DNA from: Liolophura sinensis
Taxonomy: Eukaryota > Mollusca > Polyplacophora > Chitonida > Chitonidae
Length of the DNA stretch: 64,000 bases
Direction of reading: 5' to 3'
Assembly: GCF_032854445.1 (NCBI RefSeq)
Contig: NC_088298.1
Coordinates: 13,009,504-13,073,503, forward strand
Every line of letters begins with the position of its first letter. Within the stretch, counting starts at the first letter, position 1. The notes under the pieces are model-generated. The model was not told the origin of the DNA, searched no databases, and was given only the letters and a program-made list of their open reading frames with translations. Position numbers and translations under genes: made by a program. This document shows positions 55,174 to 64,000 of this stretch, piece after piece.

Positions 55174-57352
55174 ATTATAAGTTATGTGCCCTTCGGTAGC
55201 CCAGAAGACGTCAAATCTTTAGGCCAAGCCCATTTAACTCACCCAGCAATTGTCTTACTTCTAAGTCGAAGAGAAACTCAATGTCTTTATCTACATGTAG
55301 AAAAACCACACCATTTGTATATAAAATAACACAAGGTACTTGATACAGTCTGCTGTAAAAAGTACAATTGAACACTGACCCACATCAATAAGGTGCCAAA
55401 AGATGCGTAATTGGGCCAGGCATATCCAGCTGTTGAAAAATTGCAAATTTCCTTGGTTTCCATGGAGTAAGAGCCGTTGCTTGGCACGTGATTATGACAT
55501 CAATGATCATTCAATTGTCGCTACAGCCAAAAGTATTGGTCGGAGAGCAACGCGGTTTGCACCATTTGATTTCTCGTCACAAAATACGTCGGATTAGCCT
55601 CTTACCAACAGGATTGGAACAGTTTTTTCACTTTTGTATTTTGCGGTGTGTTTTTGATAATGAAAATCGGCTACATTTACTATGTACCATCGCGACTTGT
55701 CATTACCATATTCAACTTTTAATTATAGGTTATGTGCCCTTCGGTAGCCCAGAAGACGTCAAATCTTTGGGCCAAGCCCATTTAACTCACCCAGCAATTG
55801 TCTTACTTCTAAGTCGAAGACAAACTCAATGTCTTTATCTACATGTAGAAAAAGCACACCATTTGTATCTAAAATAACACAAGGTACTTGATACAGTCTG
55901 CTGTAAAAAGTACAATTGAACACTGACCCACATCAATAAGGTGCCAAAAGATGCGTAATTGGGCCAGGCATCTCCAGCTGTTGAAAAATTGCAAATTTCC
56001 TTGGTTTCCATGGAGGAAGGATCGTTGCTTGGCACGTGATTTTAAAATAAATGATCATTTAATTGTCGCTACAGCCAACAGTATTGGTCGGAGGGCAACG
56101 CAGTTTGCACCATTCGATTTCTCGTCACAAAATACGTCGGATTAGCCTCTTACCAACAGCATTGGAACAGTTTTTCCACTTTTGGATTTTTGCCTGGTCG
56201 TTTTGCTATTTGAAATGGGCTACATTTACTATGCACCATCGCGACTGGTCATTACTATATTCAACTTTTGATTATAAGTTATTATAGCCCAGAAGACGTC
56301 AAATCTTTAGGCCAAGCCCATTTAACTCACCCAGCAATTGTCTTACTTCTAAGTCGAAGACAAACTCAATGTCTTTATCTACATGTAGAAAAAGCACACC
56401 ATTTGTATATAAAATAACACAAGGTACTTGATAAAGTCTGCTGTAAAAAGTACAATTGAACACTGACCCACATCAATAAGGTGCCAAAAGATGCGTAATT
56501 TTGCCAGGCATATCCAGCTGTTGTAAAATTGCAAATTTCGTTGGTTTCCATGGAGGAAAGATCGTTGCTGGGCACGTAATTATGACATCAATGATTATTC
56601 AATTGTCGCTACAGCCAAAAGTATTGGTCGGAGAGCAACGCGGTTTGCACCATTCGATTTCTCGTCACAAAATACGTCGGATTAGCCTCTTACCAACAGC
56701 ATTGGAACAGTTTTTCCACTTTTAGACTTTTGCCTGGTCTTTTTGCTAATTGAAATGGGCTACATTTACTATGTACCATCGAGACTGGTCATTACCATAT
56801 TCAACTTTTCATTTTAAGTTATGTGCCCTTCGGTAGCCCACAAGACGTCAAATCTTTGGGCCAAGCCCATTTAACTCACCCAGCAATTGTCTTACTTCTA
56901 AGTCGAAGACAAACTCAATGTCTTTATCTACATGTAGAAAAACCACACCATTTGTATATAAAATAACACAAGGTACTTAATACAGTCTGCTGTAAAAAGT
57001 ACAAATAAACACTGACCCACATCAGTAAGGTCCCAAAAGATGCGTAATTGGGCCAGGCATATCCAGCTGTTGAAAAATTGCACAATTCCTTGGTTTCCAT
57101 GGAGTAAGAGCCGTTGCTTGGCACGTGATTTTGACATAAATGATCATTCAATTGTCGCTACAGCCAAAAGTATTGGTCGGAGAGAAACGCGGTTTGCACC
57201 ATTCGATTTCTAGTCACAAAATACGTCGGATTAGCCTCTTACCAACAGCATTCGAACAGTTTTTCTACTTTCGGATTATTGCCTGGTCTTTTTGCTAATT
57301 GAAATCGTCTACATTTACTATGTACCATCGCGACTGGTCATTACTATATTCA
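55174..57352 (+). repeat. Partner copy of 51351-53529
   Basis: This copy carries the same order of monomer types (55403, 55951, 56491, 57040). Beyond about 57352 the order departs: the next unit here is a second CACAATTCC type (57589), whereas 53766 follows in the first copy. Confidence 0.83.
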
Positions 57353-60300
57353 GCTTTTGATTATAAGTTATGTGCCCTTTGGTAGCCCACAAGACGTCAA
57401 ATCTTTGGGCCAAGCCCATTTAACTCACCCAGCAATTGTCTTACTTCTAAGTCGAAGACAAACTCAATGTCTTTATCTACATGTAGAAAAACCACACCAT
57501 TTGTATATAAAATAACACAAGGTACTTAATACAGTCTGCTGTAAAAAGTACAAATGAACACTGACCCACATCAGTAAGGTGCCAAAAGATGCGTAATTGG
57601 GCGAGGCATATCCAGTTGTTGAAAAATTGCACAATTCCTTGGTTTCCATGGAGTAAGAGCCGTTGCTTGGCACGTGGTTTTGACATAAATGATCATTCAA
57701 TTGTCGCTACAGCCAAACGTCTTGGTCGGAGAGCAACGCGGTTTGCACCATTCGATTTCTAGTCACAAAATACGTCGGATTAGCCTCTTACCAGCAGCAT
57801 TGGAACAGTTTTTCTACTTTTGGATTATTGCATGGTCTTTTTGCTAATTGAAATCGTCTACATTTACTATGTACCATCGCGACTGGTCATTACTATATTC
57901 AACTTTTGATTATAAGTTATGTGCCCTTCGGTAGCCCAGAAGACGTCAAATCTTTGGGCCAAGCCCATTTAACTCACCCAGCAATTGTCTTATTTCTAAG
58001 TCGAAGACAAACTCAATGTCTTTATCTACATGTAGAAAAACCACACCATTTGTATATAAAATAACACAAGGTACTTAATACAGTCTTCTGTAAAAAGTAC
58101 AATTAAACACTGACCCACATCAATAAGGTCCCAAAAGATGCGTAATTGGGCCAGGCATTTCCAGCTGTTGAAAAATTGCAAATTTCCTTGGTTTCCATGG
58201 AGTAAGAGTCGTTGATGGGCACCTAATTATGACATCAATGATCATTCAATTGTCGCTACAGCCAAAAGTATTGGTCGGAGAGCAACGCGGTTTGCACCAT
58301 TCGATTTCTCGTCACAAAATACGTCGGATTAGCCTCTTACCTACAGCATTGGAACAGTTTTTCCACTTTTGGATTTTTACCTGGTCTTTTTGCTAATTGA
58401 AAACGGCTACATTTACTATGTACCATCGAGACTGGTCATTACCATATTCAACTTTTCATTATAAGTTATGTGGCCTTCGGTAGCCCAGAAGACGTCAAAT
58501 CTTTGGGCCAAGCCCATTTAACTCACCCAGCAATTGTCTTACTTCTACGTCGAAGACAAACTCAATGTCTTTATCTACATGTAGAAAAACCACACCATTT
58601 GTATATAAAATAACACAAGGTACTTGATACAGTCTGCTGTAAAAAGTACAATTGAACACTCACCCACATCAATAAGGTGCCAAAAGATGCGCAATTGGGC
58701 CAAGCATATCCAGCTGTTGAAAAATTGCAAATTTCCTTGGTTTCCATGGAGGAAAGATCGTTGCTGGGCACGTGATTATGACATAAATGATCATTCAATT
58801 GTCGCTACAGCCAAAAGTATTGGTCGGAGAGCAACGCAGTTTGCACCATTCGATTTCTCGTCACAAAATACGTCGGATTAGCCTCTTACCAACAGCATTG
58901 GAACAGTTTTTCCACTTTTAGACTTTTGCCTGGTCTTTTTGCTAATTGAAATCGGCTACATTTACTATGTACCATCGAGACTGGTCATTACCATATTCAA
59001 CTTTTGATTATAAGTTATGTGCCCTTCGGTAGCCCAGAAGACGTCAAATCTTTGGGCCAAGCCCATTTAACTCACCCAGCAATTGTCTTACTTCTAAGTC
59101 GAAGACAAACTCAATGTCTTTATCTACATGTAGAAAAAGCACACCATTTGTATATAAAATAACACAAGGTACTTGATACAGTCTGCTGTAAAAAGTACAA
59201 ATGAACACTGACCCACATCAATAAGGTGCCAAAAGATGCGTAATTGGGCGAGGCATATCCAGCTGTTGAAAAATTGCACAATTCCTTGGTTTCCATGGAG
59301 TAAGAGCCGTTGCTTGGCACGTTATTTTGACATAAATGATCATTCAATTGTCGCTACAGCCAAAAGTCTTGGTCGGAGAGCAACGCGGTTTGCACCATTC
59401 GATTTCTAGTCACAAAATACGTCGGATTAGCCTCTTACCAGCAGCACTGGAACAGTTTTTCCACCTTTGGATTTTTGCCTGGTCTTTTTGCTAATGAAAA
59501 TCGGCTACATTTACTATGTACCATCGCGACTGGTCATTACCATATTCAACTTTTGATTATAAGTTATTATAGCCCAGAAGACGTCAAATATTTGGGCTAA
59601 GCCCATTTAACTCACCCAGCAATTGTCTTACTTCTAAGTCGAAGACAAACTCAATGTCTTTATCTACATGTAGAGAAACCACACCATTTGTATATAAAAT
59701 AACACAAGGTACTTGATAAAGTCTGCTGTAAAAAGTACAAATGAAGACTGACCCACATCAAAAAGGTGCCAAAAGATGCGTAATTGGGCTAGGCATATCC
59801 AGCTGTTGAAAAATTGCACAATTCCTTGGTTTCCATGGAGTAAGAGCCGTTGCTTGGCACGTGATTTTGACATAAATGATCATTCAATTGTCGCTACAGC
59901 CAAAAGTCTTGGTCGGAGAGCAACTCGGTTTGCACCATTCGATTTCTAGTCACAAAATACGTCGGATTAGCCTCTTACCAGCAGCATTGGAACAGTTTTT
60001 CCACTTTTGGATTATTGCATGGTCTTTTTGCTAATTGAAATCGTCTACATTTACTATGTACCATCGCGACTGGTCATTACTATATTTAACTTTTGATTAT
60101 AAGTTATGTGCCCTTCGGTAGCCCACAAGACGTCAAATCTTTGGGCCAAGCCCATTTAACTCACCCAGCAATTGTCTTATTTCTAAGTCGAAGACAAACT
60201 CAATGTCTTTATCTTCATGTAGAAAAACCACACCATTTGTATATAAAATAACACAAGGTACTTGATACAGTCTTCTGTAAAAAGTACAATTGAACACTGA

Positions 60301-60380
60301 CCCACATCAATAAGGTGCCAAAAGATGCGTAATTGGGCCAGGCATTTCCAGCTGTTGAAAAATTGCAAATTTCCTTGGTT

Positions 60381-60388
60381 TCCATGGA
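60381..60388. other. TCCATGGA 8-bp palindrome
   Basis: This perfect palindrome is present in most monomers. It is lost in type A units (CCATGCAG) and several type C/J units (CCATGGAATAAG keeps only six bases). Confidence 0.7.
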
Positions 60389-60406
60389 GTAAGAGTCGTT
60401 GCTGGG

Positions 60407-60414
60407 CACGTGAT
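60407..60414 (-). promoter_or_regulatory. E-box CACGTG (ATCACGTG on the minus strand)
   Basis: GGGCACGTGATT is kept in the great majority of monomers. CACGTG is the core site for bHLH proteins, and the minus-strand reading ATCACGTG fits the RTCACRTG consensus of the yeast centromere element bound by Cbf1. An 8-bp match is weak evidence alone; only its repetition across the array makes it notable. Losses occur as CACGTAAT (for example 45640, 51113) and CACTTGAT (49467, 60957). Confidence 0.4.
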
Positions 60415-60423
60415 TATGACATC

Positions 60424-60433
60424 AATGATCATT
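60424..60433. other. AATGATCATT 10-bp palindrome
   Basis: This is a perfect dyad present in most monomers. Left-domain variants AATGATCATA and AATGATTATA break it by one or two bases. Confidence 0.65.
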
Positions 60434-60677
60434 CAATTGTCGCTACAGCCAAAAGTATTGGTCGGAGAGCAACGCGGTTTGCACCATTCGATTTCTCGTC
60501 ACAAAATACGTCGGATTAGCCTCTTACCTACAGCATTGGAACAGTTTTTCCACTTTTGGATTTTTACCTGGTCTTTTTGCTAATTGAAAACGGCTACATT
60601 TACTATGTACTATCGAGACTGGTCATTACCATATTCAACTTTTGATTATAAGTTATGTGGCCTTCGGTAGCCCAGAA

Positions 60678-60683
60678 GACGTC
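60678..60683. other. GACGTC palindrome (half CRE-like)
   Basis: AGACGTCAAA occurs in most monomers. In the two E2 units at 30567-30574 and 35497-35504 a change of AG to TG gives a perfect TGACGTCA, the consensus CRE/ATF octamer. Functional binding is not implied. Confidence 0.4.
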
Positions 60684-60690
60684 AAATCTT

Positions 60691-60703
60691 TGGGCCAAGC
60701 CCA
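60691..60703. other. TGGGC-CAA-GCCCA inverted repeat
   Basis: Five-base arms are separated by three bases. Several monomers have the variant TGGGCTAAGCCCA, which extends the arms to six bases around a central A (for example near 20170, 50300, 59596 and 61226). Confidence 0.65.
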
Positions 60704-60739
60704 TTTAACTCACCCAGCAATTGTCTGACTTCTACGTCG

Positions 60740-60758
60740 AAGACAAACTCAATGTCTT
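60740..60758. other. AAGACA/TGTCTT hairpin, 7-nt loop
   Basis: Perfect 6-bp arms flank AACTCAA. It is present in almost every monomer and sits two bases upstream of the 12-bp palindrome. Confidence 0.75.
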
Positions 60759-60760
60759 TA

Positions 60761-60772
60761 TCTACATGTAGA
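60761..60772. other. TCTACATGTAGA 12-bp palindrome
   Basis: This perfect dyad is kept in most middle- and right-domain monomers. Many left-domain monomers have ACATGTTGAA, which breaks it, and some units have TCTTCATGTAGA. The strength of the dyad therefore differs between domains. Confidence 0.75.
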
Positions 60773-60788
60773 AAAAGCACACCATTTG

Positions 60789-60797
60789 TATATAAAA
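60789..60797 (+). promoter_or_regulatory. TATA-box-like motif TATATAAAA
   Basis: This fits the RNA polymerase II TATA consensus TATAWAWR and recurs once per monomer on the + strand. Variants include TATGTAAAA (48216), TATCTAAAA (51494, 55867) and TTTATAAAA (49850). An AT-rich satellite can hold such a word by chance, so promoter activity is only a possibility. If used, initiation 25-30 bp downstream would fall inside the stem-loop that follows. Confidence 0.4.
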
Positions 60798-60806
60798 TAA
60801 CACAAG

Positions 60807-60836
60807 GTACTTGATACAGTCTGCTGTAAAAAGTAC
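60807..60836 (+). other. 30-nt imperfect stem-loop, one per monomer
   Basis: Outer arms GTACTT and AAGTAC and inner arms TACAG and CTGTA pair around a TCTG loop, with a 2 x 2 mismatch (GA or CA opposite AA) between them. That gives 11 paired bases in 30 nt, 9 bp after the TATA-like motif. The first copy in the window is at 73-102, and it can be found in nearly every monomer. Loop variants (TCTT, TATG, TTTT, TCCT) leave the stem intact. Several stem variants (AAGTAT, AAGTGC, GTGCTT, TGCAG, TTGTA) keep G-U pairing in a + strand RNA. Confidence 0.75.
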
Positions 60837-63609
60837 AATTGAACACTGACCCACATCAATAAGGTGCCAAACGCTGCGGAATTGGGCCAGGCATCTCCAG
60901 CTGTTGAAAAATTGCAAATTTCCTTGGTTTCCATGGCGGAAAGATCGTTGCTGGGCACTTGATTATAACATAAATGATCATTCAATTGTCGCTACAGCCA
61001 AAAGTATTGGTCGGAGAGCAACGCGGTTTGCACCATTCGATTTCTCGTCGCAAAATACGTCGGATTAGCCTCTTACCAACAGCATTGTAACAGTTTTTCC
61101 ACTTTTGGATTTTTGCCTGGTCGTTTTGCTAATTGAAATGGGCTACATTTACTATGTACCATCGCGACTGGTCATTACCATATTCAATTTTTGATTATAA
61201 GTTATTATAGCCCAGAAGACGTCAAATATTTGGGCTAAGCCCATTTAACTCACCCAGCAATTGTCTTACTTCTAAGTCGAAGACAAACTCAATGTCTTTA
61301 TGTACATCTAGAAAAACCACACCATTTGTATATAAAATAACACAAGGTACTTGATACAGTCTGCTGTAAAAAGTACAATTGAACACTGACCCACATCAAT
61401 AAGGTGCCAAAAGATGCGTAATTGGGCCAGGCATATCCAGCTGTTGCAAAATTGCAAATTTCCTTGGTTTCCATGGGGTTAGGGCCGTTGCTGGGCACGT
61501 GATTATGACATCAATGATCATTTAATTGTCGCTACAGCCAAAAGTATTGGTCGGAGAGCAACGCGGTTTGCACCATTCGATTTCTCGTCACAAAATTCGT
61601 CGGATTAGCCTCTTACCAGCAGCACTGGAACAGTTTTTGCACTTTTGGATTTTTGCCTGGTTATTTTGCTAATGAAAATCGGCTACATTTACTATGTACC
61701 ATCGCGACTGGTCAGTATTATATTCAACTTTTGATTATAAATTATGTGCCCTTCGGTAGCCCACAAGACGTCAAATCTTTGGGCCAAGCCCGTTTAACTC
61801 ACCCAGCAATTGTCTTACTTCTAAGTCGAAGACAAAATCAATGTGTTTATGTACATGTAGAAAAACCACACCATTTTTATATAAAATAACACAAGGTACT
61901 TGATACAGTCTGCTGTAAAAAGTACAATTAATCACTGACCCACATCAATAAGGTGCCAAAAGATGCGTAATTGGGCCAGGCATATCCAGCTGTTGAAAAA
62001 TTGCAAATTTCCTTGGTTTCCATGGAGCAAGGGCCGTTGCTGGGCACGTGATTATGACATCAATGATCATTCAATTGTCGCTAAAGCCAAAAGTATTGGT
62101 CGGAGAGAAACGCGGTTTGCACCATTCGATTTCTCGTCACAAAATACATCGGATTAGCCTCTTACCAGCACCATTGGAACAGTTTTTCCACTTTTTGATT
62201 TTTACTGTGTCTTTTTGATAATGAAAATCGGCTACATTTACTATGTACCATCGCGACTTGTCATTACTATATTCAACTTTTGATTATAAGTTATGTGCCC
62301 TTCGGTAGCCCAGAAGACGTCAAATCTTTGGGCCAAGCCCATTTAACTCAGCCAGCAATTGTCTTACTTCTAAGTCGAAGACAAACTCAATGTCTTTATC
62401 TTCATGTAGAAAAAGCACACCATTTGTATATAAAATAACACAAGGTACTTGATACAGTCTGCTGTAAAAAGTACAATTGAACACTGACCCACATCAATAA
62501 GGTGCCAAACGATGCGGAATTGGGCCAGGCATATCCAGCTGTTGAAAAATTGCAAATTTCCTTGCTTTCCATGGAGTAAGGGCCGTTGCTGGGCACGTGA
62601 TTATGACATCAATGATCATTTAATTGTCGCTACAGCCAAAAGTATTGGTCGGAGAGCAACGCGGTTTGCACCATTCGATTTCTCGTCACAAAATACGTCG
62701 GATTAGCCTCTTACCAGCAGCATTGGAACAGTTTTTGCACTTTTGGATTTTTGCCTGGTTTTTTTGCTAATGAAAATCGGCTTCATTTACTATGTACCAT
62801 CGCGACTGGTCAATATTATATTCAACTTTTGATTATAAGTTATGTGCCCTTCGATAGCCCACAAGACGTCAAATCTTTGGGCCAAGCCCATTTAACTCAC
62901 CCAGCATATGTCTTACTTCTAAGTCGAAGACAAACTCAGTGTCTTTATCTACATGTAGAAAAACCACACCATTTGTATATAAAATAACACAAGGTACTTG
63001 ATACAGTCTGCTGTAAAAAGTACAATTGAACACTGACCCACATCAATAAGGTGCCAAACGATGCGTAATTGGGCCAGGCATATCCAGCTGTTGAAAAATT
63101 GCAAATTTCCTTGGTTTCCATGGAGTAAGAGCCGTTCCTGAGCACCTAATTATGACATAAATGATCATTCAATTGTCGCTACAGCCAAAAGTATTGGTCG
63201 GAGAACAACGCGCTTTGCACCATTCGATTTCTCGTCACAAAATTCGTCGGATTAGCCTCTTACCAACAGCATTGGAACAGTTTTTCCCCTTTTTGATTTT
63301 TGCTGTGTCTTTTTGATAATGAAAATCGGCTACATTTACTATGTACCATCGCGACTGGTCATTACCATATTTAACTTTTCATTATAAGTTATGTGCTCTT
63401 CGGTAGCCCACAAGACATCAAATCTTTGGGCCAAGCCCATTTAACTCACCCAGCAATTGTCTTACTTCTAAGTCGAAGACAAACTCAATGTCTTTATGTA
63501 CATGTAGAAAAACCACACCATTTTTATATAAAATAACACAAGGTACTTGATACAGTCTGCTGTAAAAAGTACAATTGAACTCTGACCCACATCAATAAGG
63601 TGCCAAAAG

Positions 63610-64000
63610 ATGCGTAATTGAGCCAGGCATATCCAGCTGTTGAAAAATTGCAAATTTCCTTGGTTTCCATGGAGTAAGGGCCGTTGCTGGGCACGTGATT
63701 ATGACATCAATGATCATTCAATTGTCGCTACAGCCAAAAGTATTGGTCGGAGAGAAACACGGTTTGCACCATTCGATTTCTCGTCACAAAATACGTCGGA
63801 TTAGCCTCTTACCAGCACCATTGGAACAGTTTTTGCACTTTTTGATTTTTACTGTGTCTTTTTGATAATGAAAATCGGCTACATTTACTATGTACCATCG
63901 CGACTTGTCATTACTATATTCAACTTTTGATTATAAGTTATGTGCCCTTCGGTAGCCCAGAAGACGTCAAATCTTTGGGCCAAGCCCATTTAACTCACCC
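63610..64000 (+). repeat. Partial satellite monomer at the right edge
   Basis: The last unit is cut after 391 bp, inside TTTAACTCACCC. The array therefore continues beyond the window to the right. Confidence 0.95.

Larger units (their letters stand above)
60325..60873 (+). repeat. Representative 549-bp monomer
   Basis: This clean full-length unit is used to locate the small motifs found in nearly every copy. In order they are TCCATGGA at 60381, CACGTGAT at 60407, AATGATCATT at 60424, GACGTC at 60678, TGGGC/GCCCA at 60691, AAGACA/TGTCTT at 60740, TCTACATGTAGA at 60761, TATATAAAA at 60789 and the 30-nt stem-loop at 60807. The first ~250 bp after AATGATCATT and the region 60434-60677 hold T-runs (TTTTTCC, TTTTTACC, CTTTTTGC) but no symmetry I could pick out. 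The unit length of 549 equals 3 x 183. Confidence 0.9.
1..64000 (+). repeat. Tandem satellite DNA array, ~549-bp monomer, 116 complete copies
   Basis: The same ~549-bp unit recurs head to tail in one orientation across the entire window. The landmark ATGCG(T/G)AATT lies at 140, 689, 1238, 1787 and so on to 63610. Spacings are almost all 547-549 bp, with a 540-bp class carrying a shared 9-bp deletion and a single 459-bp truncated copy. Every line of the window can be placed in this unit. I saw no unrelated insertion larger than a few bases, so no gene, transposon or unique spacer is present. Monomers differ by substitutions and small indels. Groups of neighbouring monomers recur in the same order, as expected for a satellite evolving by unequal exchange and gene conversion. 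Such arrays are typical of eukaryotic centromeric or pericentromeric heterochromatin; that location is inference. The family is not one I recognise. Confidence 0.98.
44461..64000 (+). repeat. Right domain of the array (units 82-117)
   Basis: Landmarks lie at 44461, 45010, 45559, 46107, 46651, 47200, 47750, 48299, 48848, 49385, 49934, 50482, 51031, 51580, 52128, 52668, 53217, 53766, 54315, 54854, 55403, 55951, 56491, 57040, 57589, 58138, 58687, 59236, 59776, 60325, 60874, 61414, 61963, 62512, 63061 and 63610. Recurrent types include one with CACAATTCCTTGG and CTAGTCACAAA (44461, 47750, 53217, 57040, 57589, 59236, 59776 and relatives), one with GAGTCGTTGC and TTTTTACCTGG (45010, 48299, 58138, 60325), and one with GGAGGAAAGATCG or GCGGAAGGATCG. 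Order is not strictly periodic, but partial blocks recur. Base-level quality looks clean again. Confidence 0.88.

Noticed and set aside
60325-60873. Internal 183-bp subrepeats
   Set aside because: Similar words (GCACCATTCG, GTACCATCG, ACACCATTTG) are spaced about 129 and 170 bp apart and do not extend into longer similarity.
2614-63653. Recurrent minus-strand ORFs of 61-99 codons (such as those with FLHVDKDIEFVFDLEVRQLLG)
   Set aside because: They look protein-like in places, but a fixed stop ends them in each unit. They are broken by the 1-bp and 9-bp deletion variants, overlap the + strand ORFs, and match no family I recognise. An ancient coding origin of the satellite cannot be excluded.
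140-63804. Recurrent + strand ORF of about 64 codons starting at each landmark (begins MRNWARHIQLLKNC)
   Set aside because: It is simply open sequence within each satellite copy. It has frequent amino-acid-changing differences, stop codons in some types (CTAGTCACAAA makes a TAG), lost starts in type C and others, and no recognised domain. The opposite strand is open over the same bases.
1-64000. CRISPR array or other prokaryotic repeat system
   Set aside because: The repeated unit is about 549 bp with no short repeat/unique spacer alternation, no cas genes and no coding genes at all.
1-64000. Hammerhead ribozyme in the satellite, as in some animal satellites
   Set aside because: No CTGATGA core with a matching GAAA segment was seen on either strand of the consensus. 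The nearest word, TTGATGT on the minus strand, lacks the core.
1-64000. Transposon insertion, rRNA/5S or tRNA gene inside the array
   Set aside because: Landmark spacing leaves no room for an insertion. No inverted terminal repeats, poly-A tails, target-site duplications or RNA-gene motifs were noticed.

Overview
The whole 64 kb window is one uninterrupted tandem satellite array. I could follow one landmark (start of the word ATGCG, or its variants, just after GGTGCCAAA) from position 140 to 63610 at 117 places, giving 116 complete head-to-tail monomers on the + strand plus a partial one at each end. Most spacings are 548-549 bp and the mean is about 547 bp. No host gene, RNA gene, transposon or other unique sequence interrupts the array. 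Long, diverged, AT-leaning (roughly 60% A+T by eye) monomers with higher-order structure point to a eukaryotic chromosome, most likely (peri)centromeric or other heterochromatin. I do not recognise the satellite family and cannot name the organism.

The layout has three sequence domains. The left domain (1 to about 20.76 kb) has monomers ending in a characteristic ATTCAGATTTTAATTATAAG segment and a recurrent 548-bp variant. It contains one 459-bp truncated monomer and an apparently identical 1,097-bp dimer duplication (6955-9260). An 823-bp segment at the window start recurs at 18567. The middle domain (about 20.76 to 44.46 kb) is organised as higher-order repeats (HORs): a nine-monomer block of 4,932 bp at 26930 repeats at 31862 and continues as a six-monomer block. 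The right domain (44.46 to 64 kb) is a looser mixture of several monomer types with a diverged multi-monomer duplication (51351/55174).

Each monomer carries conserved small symmetries: a TATA-box-like TATATAAAA, a 30-nt imperfect stem-loop 9 bp downstream of it, an adjacent small hairpin and 12-bp palindrome, a CACGTG E-box and several other short palindromes. The best candidate for something functional is the TATA plus stem-loop module: most stem substitutions I saw keep G-U pairing for a + strand RNA. No protein-coding gene is supported. The repeated small ORFs on both strands are by-products of a 549-bp (multiple of three) monomer.

From about 35.2 to 44.4 kb the array shows dense single-base insertions and deletions and irregular spacings, unlike the rest of the window. 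This looks like poor assembly consensus, with a mosaic monomer at 42279 that could be a misjoin.
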